Shown here one piece after another: positions 1-12,204 of a DNA stretch of 64,000 bases. Numbering within the stretch: position 1 is the first letter of the stretch; each line of letters starts with the position of its first letter. This DNA comes from Gnetum montanum (Eukaryota; Streptophyta; Gnetopsida; Gnetales; Gnetaceae), in the NCBI GenBank assembly GCA_015680685.1, contig MNCI01001300.1:153939-217938 (forward strand). Direction: 5' to 3'. Made by a program: the position numbers and the translations under genes. Under the pieces are notes generated by a model, which was given only the letters and a program-made list of their open reading frames with translations, was not told the origin of the DNA and searched no databases.

Positions 1-106
1 TGGATTTGTAATGTCTCTCCTATTGCAAATCCCTCTAGCGTTGTGCCTCCATGGGTCAATAATCTCTCGAATCTTGCTCATGCACAACGTACTTTGATTG
101 TAAGTG

Positions 107-325
107 CTACATACCAATTCGTGTGAGAGCACGAAGAAGCATGCTTGGTATTGAGTTATTAGGAGGTAACACTATGTTACCTTCTAAATCACGCCATCGT
201 AGTTGTTCATCCTGGTGGAGGATAAAGGTAAAGTCTGGTATATACTCATCAGGATGAGTGTATACCATGTGAAACTGTTGGAGCATTGGCAGATCATCAT
301 GTGCACCCCTCCTTTGATTGTTCAT
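107..325 (-). CDS. Conserved leader reading frame of family A, 72 codons, function unknown
   Basis: This open frame begins with Met about 165 bp inside the PBS of A1. It contains the motif YTHPDEYIPDFTFILHQDEQ followed by RWRDLEGN. The same motif occurs right after the 5' LTR of A3 (12358 onward), where two codons are stops but the spacing is kept. I do not recognise the family. It has no obvious signal peptide, membrane segment or zinc knuckle. In A1 the frame is free of stops, unlike most coding sequence here. It could be the N-terminus of a larger gag or pol product. Confidence 0.5.
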   Translation of the reverse strand: MNNQRRGAHDDLPMLQQFHMVYTHPDEYIPDFTFILHQDEQLRWRDLEGNIVLPPNNSIPSMLLRALTRIGM

Positions 326-490
326 GGTGTTGAACCTAGTTGGTGAAGCACTCTCATAAGAAGAAGGAGAAATGATTGATTATTTAGTGTGCGATACCCT
401 TTTTTGGTGATTGTAGGATAGTTAACTCTAAGGGTTCATTTCAACAATGGAAGGATTTCCTAAGTTTTGATCAGTGCACAAACAAAAAAG

Positions 491-508
491 TCCCTAGCAA
501 CGGTGCTA
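491..508 (-). other. Primer-binding site of A1 (tRNA-Asp type)
   Basis: Read on the minus strand the site is TAGCACCGTTGCTAGGGA. It matches 14 of 18 bases of TGGCGCCGTTGCCGGGGA, the complement of the plant tRNA-Asp 3' end. All four differences are transitions. It lies one base from the LTR, as in A2, A3 and A4. Confidence 0.8.
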
Positions 509-509
509 A

Positions 510-1346
510 TGATGAGTGGCGAGGTACCCCTATGCCCAACCATACAAATACGAGCATTCACACATGATCTGGTTGAACTCCAAGGATTAAGTGCTTATGC
601 GCCTACACAAAACAAGGATGAGTTATGCAATCGTTTTCTTCCCAAGCTTACTTGTAAGGCTCAATTTTATGGTTAAGTAAACTCAAGGTATGTGATTTTT
701 ATTATTTTATGTTTTATTTTCTTGATGCTTAAAAGAGAGAAATGAGGTAATTTAATAGCTAATTTGATTTAACTAGTTAACTATTCTCTAGTTAGTCCTA
801 ACACTAACATCTGTTCCCACTCTCCAGACACATCTTGAACCAGTGTAACACTACTGGGATTACCAAATGCTAGTTGTTACTAGGTTACCAAGTGTTCCCA
901 CGTATGCTCAGAGTGGTCATGCTGAGTGTGCTAATTTGTTGATAATTAACAGTTTAATAGAAATAACATTGATTAACTAATGAGAGCATCAAATGACAAT
1001 AAATAACATTAAATGCAATAATTAAGCTATTCTGAATGTTGCAAGGTTTATCACAAAGTTTGTCTTTATTTCTAGACACAAGGTGTGCTCAAGCACACAA
1101 TGCTTGAATAAAGATTCGTTCACTTTATAACTCCTACTACGGGCACTCAAAAATAATTCTAACTCTGAAAGGGAAAAACTGTAAGAGTTCAGCTAAGGGA
1201 CTTAAAAGACTAATACCAAACCAAATGCCCCTGTCTCCTATTTATAGCCAATGAGATAGGTTTCAACATCACACGTTCAATATTGCTTTGACATCTCTGA
1301 TATTGCATATTCAATATTGAGGGTTCGATATCAAGACTGATCATTA
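510..1346 (-). repeat. 5' LTR of A1
   Basis: On the plus strand it starts TGATGAGTGGCGAGGTACCCC, the reverse complement of a family-A LTR 3' end, and ends near 1346 in TGATCATTA, a decayed form of the TGATTCATCA end of its relatives. A TATAAATA box on the minus strand lies at 1239-1246, so U3 is about 100 bp. The stretch between 1285 and 1337 has repeated ATATTG/GATATC words like the U3 repeats of A4. The right border is set by similarity only and may be off by a few bases. Confidence 0.75.
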
Positions 1347-2353
1347 GAAAATGTTTCCTCTTGGGTAGAAAATTAGACATAGCATAAAAATATCAATATT
1401 GGATGGAGGAGAAGGAAGGCCCCACCCTACACTTAGAATTGAGAATAAATATTCAAGTAGATAATGCAATATTCAACTTTTAATTTTAGTATTCTTTATC
1501 TATCCTTGAATGTTGAAACTAATTATGGAACTTAATCATGACATCTCTTGACAATAGAACAAGTGGTGTTTTAAATTGAAGAAAAAAACTTTAACACTTC
1601 TAAACACCCACAATGACAAATTACTATTGGCATACTTTCTTTTACCAAAAGGAATTATTGGTGCATTCATGAAGGGTTTTTGAGAAAATTGAAAACCTCA
1701 TTTGTTTGTAAGAAATTAAGGTTTTTTATATAAAAAATACATGATTAATAATAATCATTATCTTATCCTTGTTCTAGCAAAATGGGATTAGATACATGAG
1801 TACCTTTTCAGTATTTGCCTCTATAAAAATTCTTCAAATTATCTTCAATCATTTTATTCCCATGTCTCAACTGCTACGCATCACATCTATGGAATACCGT
1901 AGCATCTAAAAAATCTAAAAAAGAACTCATCCATGAGATATGATAAGGTTTTACATAGCTAATAACTTGATGCTAACCTTCCTTCTTTCATATCTGGGAT
2001 TAGGACTAGCATTAATGGAGTTAAATAATACATGACTAATAATAGATTATAATCAATGACAGCTTGTCCTTTTCAAAATATATATGGCTCTTTGTAATGT
2101 CATGATCATGCTAAATAATAACAAAAGAGCACTAAGAAAAGAAATGGATCTGTTCATGTGTTAGTGAAAATGCAGTTCTTTCTTTCTTTCTTGTTTGAAG
2201 ATGAGGGGACAATGTGGTGGAGGTCTATTAGAACCCAAAATAATCAAAACATAGGTATAACCTAAGATATATTGTCTAAATAAAACTTTATAACTTAGTA
2301 TTTCTTTCATTTTGATCAAGACCAATTAGTCTAGATTTTAATAGCAAGACTTA
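1347..2353. other. AT-rich spacer between A1 and B
   Basis: I see no convincing reading frame, LTR end, PBS or RNA gene. A CTTT-rich run lies near 2178-2200. The purine-rich stretch at 2203-2220 followed by GTGGTGGAGG resembles an old polypurine tract, but no LTR follows it directly. Confidence 0.5.
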
Positions 2354-3266
2354 TATCATGTCCCAATTCCCAAATGGTGTTGTTTCATAATTATAAAGGG
2401 GTCACCTTATAATAAATCATGTAATTATTGTAGTAATACTCGAAAGGACACATTATAATTGTAATAATATAAGCCAACATTGACATGAGATAATTTAAAA
2501 AACTCAAGACATTGTGATATAATTTCTTAATGTATTTAAAAGGTTTTAGGTCATTGTGAGCAATGACTAAGTTTAATGAGCCTATGATAATGAGGGATCA
2601 TGTATATAGGTAAGTGGAATGACGTGAAGATGGGATGGACTTGGGAATGATGTAAGCTAGGAGTCTATACTTGAGGAAAGGTTTGAGGGGCCAAAATCTA
2701 AGGATGGTTGTCTGATAGAGGATAATCAGCCCCAAGATGCGATGCATGGCAATAGAGGTCAAGGAGGAGTTTTAGCGGTGAATACAATAATTTGATTACA
2801 GAGGCTAGAGAGGAGGTCTAGAAGTGAATGTGGTAGTGGATAGTTATTGTTATGGATGATGGTAGTAAATGCTAAAGAGGAGGTTAGGCAAGCTTAGAGA
2901 AAGGATATGTTGCTGCTATGTTGCAAAGTAAGGATGTGTTGCTAGATTGTAGATTAAGGATATACTATTGTTTTATTGCAAAGTAAGGGTATATTGTTGC
3001 TATATTGCAAAGTAAGGACACGTTGCTAGGTATAGATCTAACTATGGTGGCAATGTTGGATTGCCTCCAAGGGATAGATGCTGAAGAAAGATAACCCCAA
3101 GACATCCTCAGAACATGACTTAAATACACTTGATTATTCCACAATTCATCATTAATAAAGCTTCGTTTACATTTTCTACTATATTTTCCTTACTACATTC
3201 ATTACAAATAATATTGAATGTTACCTATATTTTATATTTTCTATGATATTCGAGAATGGAATGTCA
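2354..3266 (+). repeat. 5' LTR of B
   Basis: It starts TATCATGTCCCAATTCCCAA (the right copy has TGTCATGTCCCCATTTCC) and ends in GAATGGAATGTCA before the PBS. Shared landmarks with the right copy are AACCCCAAGAYATCCT, TCATTAATAAAG and GGAATGGAATGT. The middle, about 2500-3050, is missing from the right copy, which explains 913 versus 452 bp. Confidence 0.65.
2903..3032 (+). repeat. Tandem repeats in the B 5' LTR
   Basis: About four imperfect copies of a 30-50 bp unit have the core AAGGATATGTTGCTGCTAT followed by TTGCAAAGT. They lie in the part of the LTR that the 3' copy lacks, so they arose in this copy or were lost from the other. Confidence 0.65.
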
Positions 3267-3270
3267 TAAT

Positions 3271-3283
3271 TGGTATTAAAACA
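3271..3283 (+). other. Primer-binding site of B (initiator tRNA-Met type)
   Basis: TGGTATTAAAACA corresponds to TGGTATCAGAGCA, the common plant initiator-Met PBS. It has three mismatches, all transitions, and lies four bases from the LTR. Confidence 0.6.
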
Positions 3284-3719
3284 AACTAGAATATATGATA
3301 CTTTACAATCAAGGGCTAACACAATGTAATGATGGACTATGAACCACAATCCAAGTTGAACCATGAACCATTGGCAGAGGTGCATCACATCTAAGATGAA
3401 ACATTTTCATGAAGTACATTGACATTCATGAACATAGAGATTAGATGGAAGAAGGAACAACAAGTACATTGGTTACAGGAGCTTCCTTTTAGGTAACTCT
3501 TACCAACTTTGCAATAGTAGTAAATTATACTATAGTTGTCTAAGGATCAAAATTATTAGATTCTAACTTAGGGAAGCAATTAATAATCCTTAGTATTTTC
3601 CTCATAAGATTAGTAGTCCATAGCCAAAGTCTTCAATGACATCACCTTGCTATGAGTCTTGTCTTCCCTAAACATGTAAGTTCCAACAACAAAATATCCT
3701 ATGACCTTAGCTAAGTCTA
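3284..3719 (+). other. Internal region of B before the A2 insertion
   Basis: It holds short frames only, such as ATG GAC TAT GAA near 3333, broken by stops within about 20 codons. No gag or pol motif is visible. GTCTA at 3715-3719 would be the left target-site duplication of A2; its partner is lost because the right end of A2 is truncated. Confidence 0.45.
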
Positions 3720-4601
3720 TGATGAGGAATGGGTACCCTTTACGCTCAACCATATGAATCACAAGTGTTCACGCATGATTCAATGAAATTTTGTGATATG
3801 ACTAGTTGTGGCATCTAGATCGTTATGTCTTGATTATAGTTTGTTGTCTTCCCACTTGAACCAGTGGTAGCTTTGTCAGGTATGGCTTAGTCCAAAATGA
3901 GGCATACAATAATTGATGTTATTGCAACCTTACGTTACTCCTAACGATAATAGAGAAACTAATTATTTAAACTAATTAACAATGGAAAGTAAAGTCTAAA
4001 CTAGCCTACATGTGATGAGTATCCATTCCTAACCTCTTGTACATGCCTTGGACTTTGTGCAACAATGCTAGGTTACCAAGTGTACTGTTACTAGGCGTAC
4101 CAAATGATAACACTATTAGGTTGCTAAGTAATTACACTTAAGTACTTGCGATTATTCGTACTCATTCCGCTTAATGAAAAAAATATTAAAGAGCAATAAA
4201 CGATAAATATTAACTAAGGAAAATAGTAAGCATTTAAGTAATCAACAATAATAAAGCTAAGTGGATGCTGCAATGATGGAAGTAATCTCGATCTTTATGG
4301 CCGAACATGTAACATGTCCAAGTATGTCACACTTGAATAAGGATATCATACAATCACTTAACATCACACTATAGGCATGCACTAGAAATAAACTAACAAA
4401 ACTTATGTATGTCTACATCTAAAATTTATTAAAATATATATGCAAATTGTGCACCCAAGTGTTGTATTTATAGGCTAGCATGGATGAGGCGATATCGGAT
4501 CCTTGATGTTGGAGGTTGTGCCCTGCTATTGGATACCCAATAATGTATCTTTGATCTTAGATATATCTGAGATTGGAGCCCTACCAAAACATGACTCATC
4601 A
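3720..4601 (-). repeat. 3' LTR of A2
   Basis: The plus strand begins TGATGAGGAATGGGTACCC and ends ACATGACTCATCA, followed directly by the polypurine tract. A TATAAATA box on the minus strand lies at 4465-4472, giving a U3 of about 130 bp. The R/U5 part from 3740 to 4140 aligns with 27133-27536. Confidence 0.85.
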
Positions 4602-4614
4602 TACCCTCATGACT
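4602..4614 (-). other. Polypurine tract of A2
   Basis: Read on the minus strand, AGTCATGAGGGTA lies directly before the 3' LTR. It corresponds to the cleaner CAATTGTGGGGGTA tract of A4. The flank TGAATGAAAACTCGTTCTCA is conserved in A4 and A6. Confidence 0.65.
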
Positions 4615-4787
4615 GAATGAAAACTCGTTCTCAAGTTAAACAAAATGAGGAACAATTTCTTTATAAAATATTGGGAAGGTATGGGATTTTGACTAACTCT
4701 AATAGACACATAACTAATTATTTCATGTCGTAGTGGTGTTTTTACAAACAATGGACACAACATGATAAAATAACAAAATTGGGGAAG

Positions 4788-7520
4788 CTATGTAGTTCTC
4801 GGAGGTGGTGGCTCTTCCATTGGCTACTTCCCTTTATCGTCAGGCTTTTGGAATTTATAACGATCCAAGAGTGCCTGCAACTTTTCCTCCTCTATTCTTA
4901 GGTCATGCACCATCCAGGTTGATGATCTGATGTGTGCTAGAGGTAGTACATCCCACAGACATGGAAACTATGGCAACATTTGATTGGCTTTCACATACCA
5001 CATTGTGAACTACATCCATTCCTCCTCAAAAGCCTTAGTCTTTTCTCTTAATTCATGATAATTTGTTAGTCTCCTGGTTAGGTTTGAAGCTACTTCTCTT
5101 TGCCCATGGTAGAAAGCCTTAATTGTTTCTAGTTCTGAGTTTTCCATGTGGAGCTTTTGCAAAACATCTTTCCTATATGCAAATCCTTTCTCATATAAAG
5201 CATAGGTGACTACTACTTGTTGTTCCAATTCATTTGTAGGCCAACCTGCTATTAACATGGTAGGCCAACCTGCTGTTAACATGGCAAAGTTAGCTAATAC
5301 CTTGTACTCCTTTAAATCCTCAGTATGTAGGTCCTTATTTTTCACTTTTGCTTGGTGAACTAGGGTGTAGCTATCCAAGATGCGCTGCTAGTTAGGATTC
5401 TGTGCTGACATGGAGCTGATGCAAGCCTTTTCCATATGGATTTATTTTTCATTGATTTACTTGTACATGCTGATCTAGTCCTAGAAGTGCTCTTTCAACT
5501 TCTTGTGCTATTTCACCTCATTCTGCATGCACTTATCTCATTTGTAGACTTCTGATGTATAATGTGTACCTCCTCCATTGAGAGGGTTCAGTTCTCTATG
5601 GCTAATCTATTGTGCACTTTACTAGTGGATGCTCTCGTTCAACATGTTTTTTTACTTCTTGATGATGGTCAACCTTGCATTGTCAATAGAAAGCTATTTT
5701 TTTCCTCCTAAGTAGTGGCTAGTGTCTTCACATGAGCATATGCTTGGGCTTTAATGGTTGAGGCATTCTAGATGGCTTTCTTCTTCTCCTATTCAATTTC
5801 TTTATTCTGCTTAATCAATTGGCCTAGCTGCTCTATTTGAAACTACTCCAACTGGTCAAGCATAATGAATTGGGAAGGATCCCTTCTTTTGGCCCTCAGG
5901 GTGACGAGCTCTTGTTGCAATCGATGTACCTTTGCTTATGCATGCTTTATCCTAGTCTTTGCCATTACCTATTTTTCTTTGGTGGCTATGAGGTCAACTT
6001 GAATTGTAGTGACATCACTAGGAATGTCGAAGAGGGCTGTCATGACTTGCTGGATTTGCAATAATCTACTGAGTACATCCTCATGAGCTATAGGAGTCAG
6101 TGAAGTTTCCACTAACATTTGTGCATCTCTAGTTCTAGTCAGGTCCACTAGGGGCATAATAGGTAGATTAATGAATTCTTTAATATGGTTTGTTATAACT
6201 TCTACTACTCCTATTGCATCTTGGTGCTACATGACCATGACTATGGCATCTTCTCCAATTTCAAGCACTACTTGAAAAGATGCAATTCCAAAGATCTACT
6301 ATGATCATTGAGCTTCTCCTTCTAATTACAAAGAGATCTATCCCCTTGATGGATTGGTAAAAACTATAGGCTAAACGACTGCATCAATGAATCAGAAGAG
6401 GTTGGATTCATTCCTACTTTCCCAATTGAGAGTTTTAGCAATTCGCTACAGATGGATCCTTGAGGGTCTATAATCCTATAGTAGTGATGGTAGGACTTGT
6501 GGCTCTCATCATTGCTCTAGTTCTTATTCTAGCTCCTTCTCTGGTTCTTATTCTTGCTCCTTTTTTGGTTCTTGTTCTTACTCTTTATTAAGGTCTTTCC
6601 TTGGTACTGCTAGTTTGAGCAACTCAAAGAATGAAGCATTTTGAGCCCTCTTGAGAATGTCATTGGTGTAACCTAGGTTTATGGCTCACTTGTATAGATT
6701 CTTAATCAGGCAAGGGAATGGAAGTGTTAGCTTCCTTGCCTTTCTTTCCTTGAATTGTCATTGAATCTCCATGAAGTATAATTAGGCAAGGTTAACATTC
6801 TATTTCCCCATCAAGGTTGCACTTCCTTTGGTTGCATGTGTTGATATCTTATTTAACCCTTTCATGGGGAAGAGATGGTATGTGTAAATTTTAAAATAAA
6901 TTCTCTTTTCTAGAGTTAGCTCATTGCATATTTTGTCTTCCTTGTTATATGTCCGCTTCAGCCACAACTTCCTTATTTTTGCGTCAAACCTTGTGGACAA
7001 GTGTGCTACCTTAGCCTCCACATTGGGTATGTTTAGAGCCTCTCCAATGGCCTTGACTGAGAAAGAAACAAAGATTCTGCCAATGTCAATGATGGTGCCC
7101 TCCTCTTTATTGTGCTAGAATTGGTACATCTCATTAAGATACCATTCACCACTTTCAAAAAGAATTTTCCATAAAGTTGATGCCTAAAGCTAAGTTTTGA
7201 CTACCTTAGGGACAAATTCCACAAATGGCCCAAAGTTCATTTCCATGATACATGGTCAATATGGATCACTCCTAGATGGCTTGGAGGCATTCTTGGGATA
7301 ATGTGAGGTGTTGTCCTTATGCTTGAGCCTCTGGTCTTATAGCCTCTACCTAGTCTAATTGTCTTGTAATAGGGGCCTCTTGATGAATGCTAAATTATTG
7401 GGCCTCCTATGCCTTATGCATAGTTTGTGGGCCTTGTTTTCCTAGTAGGCCTTTGCCACCTCTTAGGCATTTTCTTGTACCCTACAATGGTCCTTCTTGT
7501 CCTCCTCTTTTTGGGGCCAT
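4788..7520 (-). pseudogene. aORF of A2: coiled-coil-rich 3' reading frame, degraded
   Basis: The frame spans about 911 codons. It starts MAPK at 7520, as in A3 and A4, and ends with a proline-rich EEPPPPRTT tail and TAG at 4788. Around 6640-7260 there is a globular segment with GEWYLNEMYQF and LTLPFPCLIKNLYK, resembling the 'putative plant transposon protein' domain of retroelement-associated frames. Positions 5010-6150 encode charged heptad-like helices (NSELETIKAF, RREKTKAFEEEW type), probably coiled coil. The C-terminal motif VKANQMLP then CLWDVLPLAHI and EEEKLQALLDRY is shared with A3, A4 and A6. Stops and frameshifts are scattered throughout. The function is unknown. The position between gag/pol and the 3' LTR is that of env-like or additional ORFs in Athila/Tat elements, but no signal peptide or membrane anchor is evident. 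Confidence 0.65.
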
Positions 7521-9511
7521 TGACAATCAATCAAGGATTTGGTATTACTAAGGTGTTTTTCTCATTTATCATCAAAAGATTTATACCTTACTCATGTCCT
7601 TAGTTTCATTAAGTTCTTAGTTCATGTGATTGCAGAGTTAGAAAGATTTTAAGAAAAATGCCCAAAAAGTGTTAACTTCTTTTATAACCCTTCGCAATTG
7701 ACTTCTTTTTCCTTATGTATGGTCTATATTGATGGTCATGATTTCTTAAGGGTGTTAATTAAAGGTTCTAACATGCATACAACTAATTTTTCATTAAAAA
7801 GTTTATGTTCTTCAACATTCTTACCCGTATAATACTCTCTGGCTAATAGAAAAATTTGTAAAATTAGTGCAATTTTTCCACAAAAGCACCCCTTGGAACT
7901 AAATTGAACACTTTGAGATCAAATAGGTTCAAAAACTAGGGAAATTGTAGTGGTATGGAGCTAGATATTGAGTGTGGAAGTTGGATGCACAGAGCTCTTA
8001 GTCAAGAGAGAAAAATGCAAAAAATCCCCTATCAACAATTGATGAGAATGAATTTTGAAGCACTATTAGGGTCCTATTTATAGGTTTTTGTGGATTCAAT
8101 ATCAACTCCCACCTGATATCAACAGCCTTAAAATTGCATTTTATGGGGATATTCAATGTGGAAAATGAAGCTTTATGATTGGTTAGAAGGTTTTATGTAG
8201 AGTCGAAGTTCTAAGGTAAGTGAAAATACATATTTGGCACATGTAATGTTGGAAAATGAAATCATAGAAATTCAAAGCTTTGGAAGAAGTAAGAAAAGGG
8301 TATTAAATCCATGATATAGAATGGATAGGTTGCATGTTAAGGGAAGGTTTTGAGATTAACATTTATGCACTTGGAAGGTTCAAGATGATGTGGTTGTGTT
8401 AGACAAGTACAAGCTACAATAGTTATAAAAGTGGATCCTCCCCAAAGTAGGCTCTAGCCTTCAATACCCTTGTATAACCACACCTAAAAATGTCTGTAGG
8501 TACTAAAGGGGTTGAATGCAGTGCATATCTATTAGCAAAACACACATGTTAGAACCACCAATTTGAGAGAATAACTCTATGTTACACAAAAGCACAAGTT
8601 ATGATTTTGTGAACAGTGAGATGAAATGGATTTTAGAAAGGATTGTAGGAATTAATATGTGAGGTGCCTTACCATAGGTAGAATGAATCCTTATGTGTTA
8701 TTAATGGTTAAAGTAATCATTAGCTCTTCTTTCCAAGATTTAAACCAAGTCCAAACTACGTTCTAGTGACATTGCATTATTTTCTCTCTTGAATTGATAG
8801 CCATAAAACTACCATCATTACAAGGAGTAGCACTTCTCTCTTTTTCTCTTTTTTTTTTGATTTTTGAGAAGCCATCAACCTTTAGGCATCAGTAACATGT
8901 CCTTATAGTGGGACCCTTAGAAACTTATTTTGTGCCCTTTTATTTTATTTTCATCTATGTCAACCTTACTAGAGGACTACCTTCAGACATGGGTGACATG
9001 CCTTTCTAGTGACATGGTAAGGCAAGACTTATTTTATGCTTACTTCCATTTTTTGTTAGATCTACAAGGATATAATTACAACTTTAGCAACATGATAAAA
9101 CATATAGAAGCAATCCAAGAGAATCTACAAATCCCCTTGATGTCACACCCTTTGCATTTCCACTTGCTTCTTCACTTTTTTGTCCAGGCACAATGATTAG
9201 AAGTTTATTCTTAGTTTGATAATGAATAAAAAAAGAATATCATTATGAACATGGTAAGAACCTATTATCAATGGGATGGATGGATGGATGATGTGGCCTC
9301 ACTATCCAAATAATCAATCCCTCATGACTATGGCAACATAGAGAAAACCTTGCCTCATTAGGCTACATCTTATTGTTTTATTCACAAATGAGATTATTGA
9401 CAAAGGAAATGAAAACAACATGCAGAAAATGTTAAAAAGAATGGGAAAATTTTATATCAAGAAATGAGAAAATAATAAAAAATTGTAAAACAAAAAGATG
9501 AAAAATGCTTA
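7521..9511 (-). other. Non-coding internal region of A2
   Basis: It lies between gag and the aORF in element order. It is collinear with 18606-19977 of A4; shared blocks include AAAGTAGGCTCTAGCCTTCA (8447-8466) and CAACCTTTAGGCATCAG (8876-8892). No pol motif is present, where an autonomous element would have about 4 kb of pol. Confidence 0.6.
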
Positions 9512-11353
9512 TTAATTCTTTATTTTAGGATGGGGCATCTCCCCCACGACTAAGCTTTTGACCATGAAAAGAATTAATAAGTGGGTAGGAAAGATCCATG
9601 CATTTGGGAAATAGTGTTAGACTTCATTTTCAAGCCACTGGGTGTCTTCTAGTTTAGTGGCAGCTACGTAGACAAGTTGTTGCTGACATACTTGGTTTTG
9701 AAATGTACGGTGGGTCAGAATAGAAATTGTGTTAAATTTGTGGACATCTAGCTTGTAACTACATTATTTATCATGATTAGTGATACATGGATTCTTCTGT
9801 CTCTCCACAATGCTATATTCATCATTTTTGTCAACTGTTGAAGTAATGATGGATGTTGGCCTTTGCATAGGATTGGAGAACATTGGTTGTGAAAGGAAGG
9901 GTGGTGCATTTAATTAGCATTGTGCTGGTTTGGATGAGTTAGTAGGTCCATGAGTGTTATGCTTATGCATGGGAATCATCCTAAAGAAAGGATGTTGCTG
10001 AGATTGTGGTGGGAATCTATTGGCATTATCATTTCTATGTATGTTCGCAACACAAGTAACATTCTTTCGTTGATGTTGTGGTGCTAAACCTTCCTATGTT
10101 GTTGGCTATGACATGTGATGGAGGGGAGTATGAAAATATTGAGGATATGATGAAGGGTAAGAGGTGTGAGGTGGTGATCTTATAGAAGATGTTGCAAGTT
10201 GATGATATTTGAGAGAGTAGTAGTAGTGATTTGAGGTAGAGGAAGTAGAACTAGTTGGTGAAATAGGTTAGGGTAGTGCTAGTTTGATGATGANCATCTT
10301 CTTTAGTGGTTGAGTCTATAGCCTCTTCTTCTATAACCATTTTCCCTTTTTGCCAATAAGTGTTCGTAGTTGTTTCTTGGTCCTTTTTCCTCCTTTTTTT
10401 GTGATCACTTGATTATTTTTATGTTACTTTCTCATTTATGATTTCTACACAAGTTGTAACTTTGTTATTTATCCATTCCAACATCTTATCTAACCTTGCT
10501 TCAAGCTCATCGATAGACTTGTGTATTGACAAGGTTTGTTGTGGAATCACCTCATCGAGAGTTGCCTCTTTTTCCTTATCATAGATATAGACCCTCTTCT
10601 TTTGAAGAGTTGGGTTGATGTTTCTCAACTTTCTCTTGTTTACATAGCTCTTCTTCTTTTCCACATGCTTGATTGGCCTTTGGATTTGATGGATTCCTAG
10701 TTCATATAATTAACTTTGAGCATATCTCCCAAGGGTCTTTCTCGTTTGACTACGAAGCTCATCTATGATGTGGAAAAGTTGCTCTTCTGGAGAAAAACTA
10801 TGGCCATATCCAAGGGTTAATGTTGTTCCTATTTCTATCCTTGGATTTGTTTCCTTAGGATGGACACCCTTGCATAAGTTTGGTATTTTTCATTGAAGAG
10901 TTCGAGCATTGTGGACCATCGATGGATTGAATTTGGTTTTAACAATCTATACCACACTTCAGCTTTGTCTACTAGTGTCCTAGGGAATATCTTAAGCTTT
11001 TTCCATCTACTTTTAATGTTTTATAAGACACAAACATCATGGAAGGCTTGTAAATGATGTTGTGGATTAGAATTATAGCCTCCTACAAATTTAGGGATGC
11101 TATTCATATCAAGCCTTTTGATGTGACTTTCCTTATGATGCTTGTGGGGTATTTTAATTGCCTCTATGATCTACATCATGCTCTTAGTGGCTAACAAGGG
11201 TTCACCATCATCAGACATTTCATAACAAAAATTTCTATTTCTATTTGTCTGATTATGATGATTTTGTCTATGTGCATTTTGATGTCTTTGATTTTTCCCT
11301 TAGTTTCAATTTCTATTCTTATTTTGACCTCATAGTGGAGCTTTATCTCTATA
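9512..11353 (-). pseudogene. gag of A2 (C-terminal two thirds), degraded
   Basis: This is a retrotransposon gag protein, the capsid/nucleocapsid precursor. At 11130-10850 the minus strand encodes IPKFVGGYNSNPQHHLQAF, KIFPRTLVDKAEVWYRLL and WSTMLELFNEKY, the classic Retrotrans_gag signature. The section 10664-10419 is basic and helical (IDELEARLDKMLEWINNKV). The C-terminus at about 10250-9512 is rich in Pro, Ser, Tyr and Gln and ends with TAA at 9512. The N-terminus lies across the A3 insertion at 26643-27093. One ambiguous base (n) sits at 10294. Several in-frame stops make it non-functional. Confidence 0.7.
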
Positions 11354-11358
11354 CCTAT
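11354..11358. repeat. Target-site duplication of A3, left copy (CCTAT)
   Basis: CCTAT directly precedes the 5' LTR; the same five bases follow the 3' LTR at 26638-26642. Confidence 0.9.
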
Positions 11359-12203
11359 TGATGAGTCATCATTGGTTGGCTATGCCTCATTGACGCAGTG
11401 TCTGTCCATCGTTGCCTATAAATACATGCCTACCAGCCACATTTATGGGGAGTCTAGATTTCAATAGTAGTGAAGCTCTTGTATTTTTTCCATTTGAAAG
11501 CTAGAATTTTTTGCTTGAGTGCCCATAGTAGGAGTCATTGAGTGTATGGATCTTTATTCGAGCATTGTTGTACCTAAGCACGAAAGTGTGTGCGGCAATA
11601 AAGATGAGCTTTCTGATAAACCTTGCAACACTTTGGATAGATTAGCTATTTTATTTATGAATTTAATGTTTTTAATTATTTATTAAATACTTTTAATTAG
11701 TTATCAAATATTTTCCAGTTATTACATTAATGAGATAATTAAACAAGATAGATTACACACATAAGTATGACCACTTCAAGCGTATCATGTATTCACTTGG
11801 TAATCCTAGCAGCATTATCGCTTGGTACGCCTAGTAGCGTAGTGTTTGGTCGCCCAGCAAATGTGTACAGAAAGTGGGATGGATACTTATGCTAGGATTA
11901 GTTAAATGATTAGTTAATTAGTAATTTAGATTAGTTAATTAAAACTCCTTTTACCTACATTTTGAGCAACCAAAATATAAAATATAATATAAAATGATAA
12001 AAATTAGATGCCTCAGTTATACTTAACCATAACAATGTATACCATAAGTGTAATTGGGAGGAAAATGATTGATGTTAATGCTATATTCACTTCCTAAAGT
12101 ACTAGTGTGCCAGAAACGATGAAGTCTGCAAAATTCAATTGAGTCACATGTGAACACTTCATGATTTGTATGGTTAGATGTAAGGGTACCTTGTCGCTCA
12201 TCA
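11359..12203 (+). repeat. 5' LTR of A3
   Basis: It starts TGATGAGTCATCATTGGTTG and ends CGCTCATCA. A TATAAATA box at 11419-11426 lies only 60 bp from the LTR start, so U3 is very short. AATAAAG near 11600 is a possible polyadenylation signal. The rest aligns with 25740-26637 with many transitions. Confidence 0.9.
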
Positions 12204-12204
12204 C

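Larger units (their letters stand above)
1..509 (-). mobile_element. A1: 5' internal part of a minus-strand family-A LTR retrotransposon
   Basis: This is the first internal sequence downstream of a 5' LTR, read on the minus strand; the element continues off the left edge. It contains the PBS at 491-508 and a short reading frame at 107-325. The layout (PBS, about 150 bp, then a YTHP-type leader frame) matches the pol-bearing element A3 at 12204-12600. It does not match the gag-bearing A2 and A4. Whether A1 carries pol cannot be seen. Confidence 0.75.

Noticed and set aside
8930-9196. Plus-strand 88-codon frame
   Set aside because: It lies in the non-coding interior of A2 on the opposite strand, with no domain and no counterpart frame in A4.
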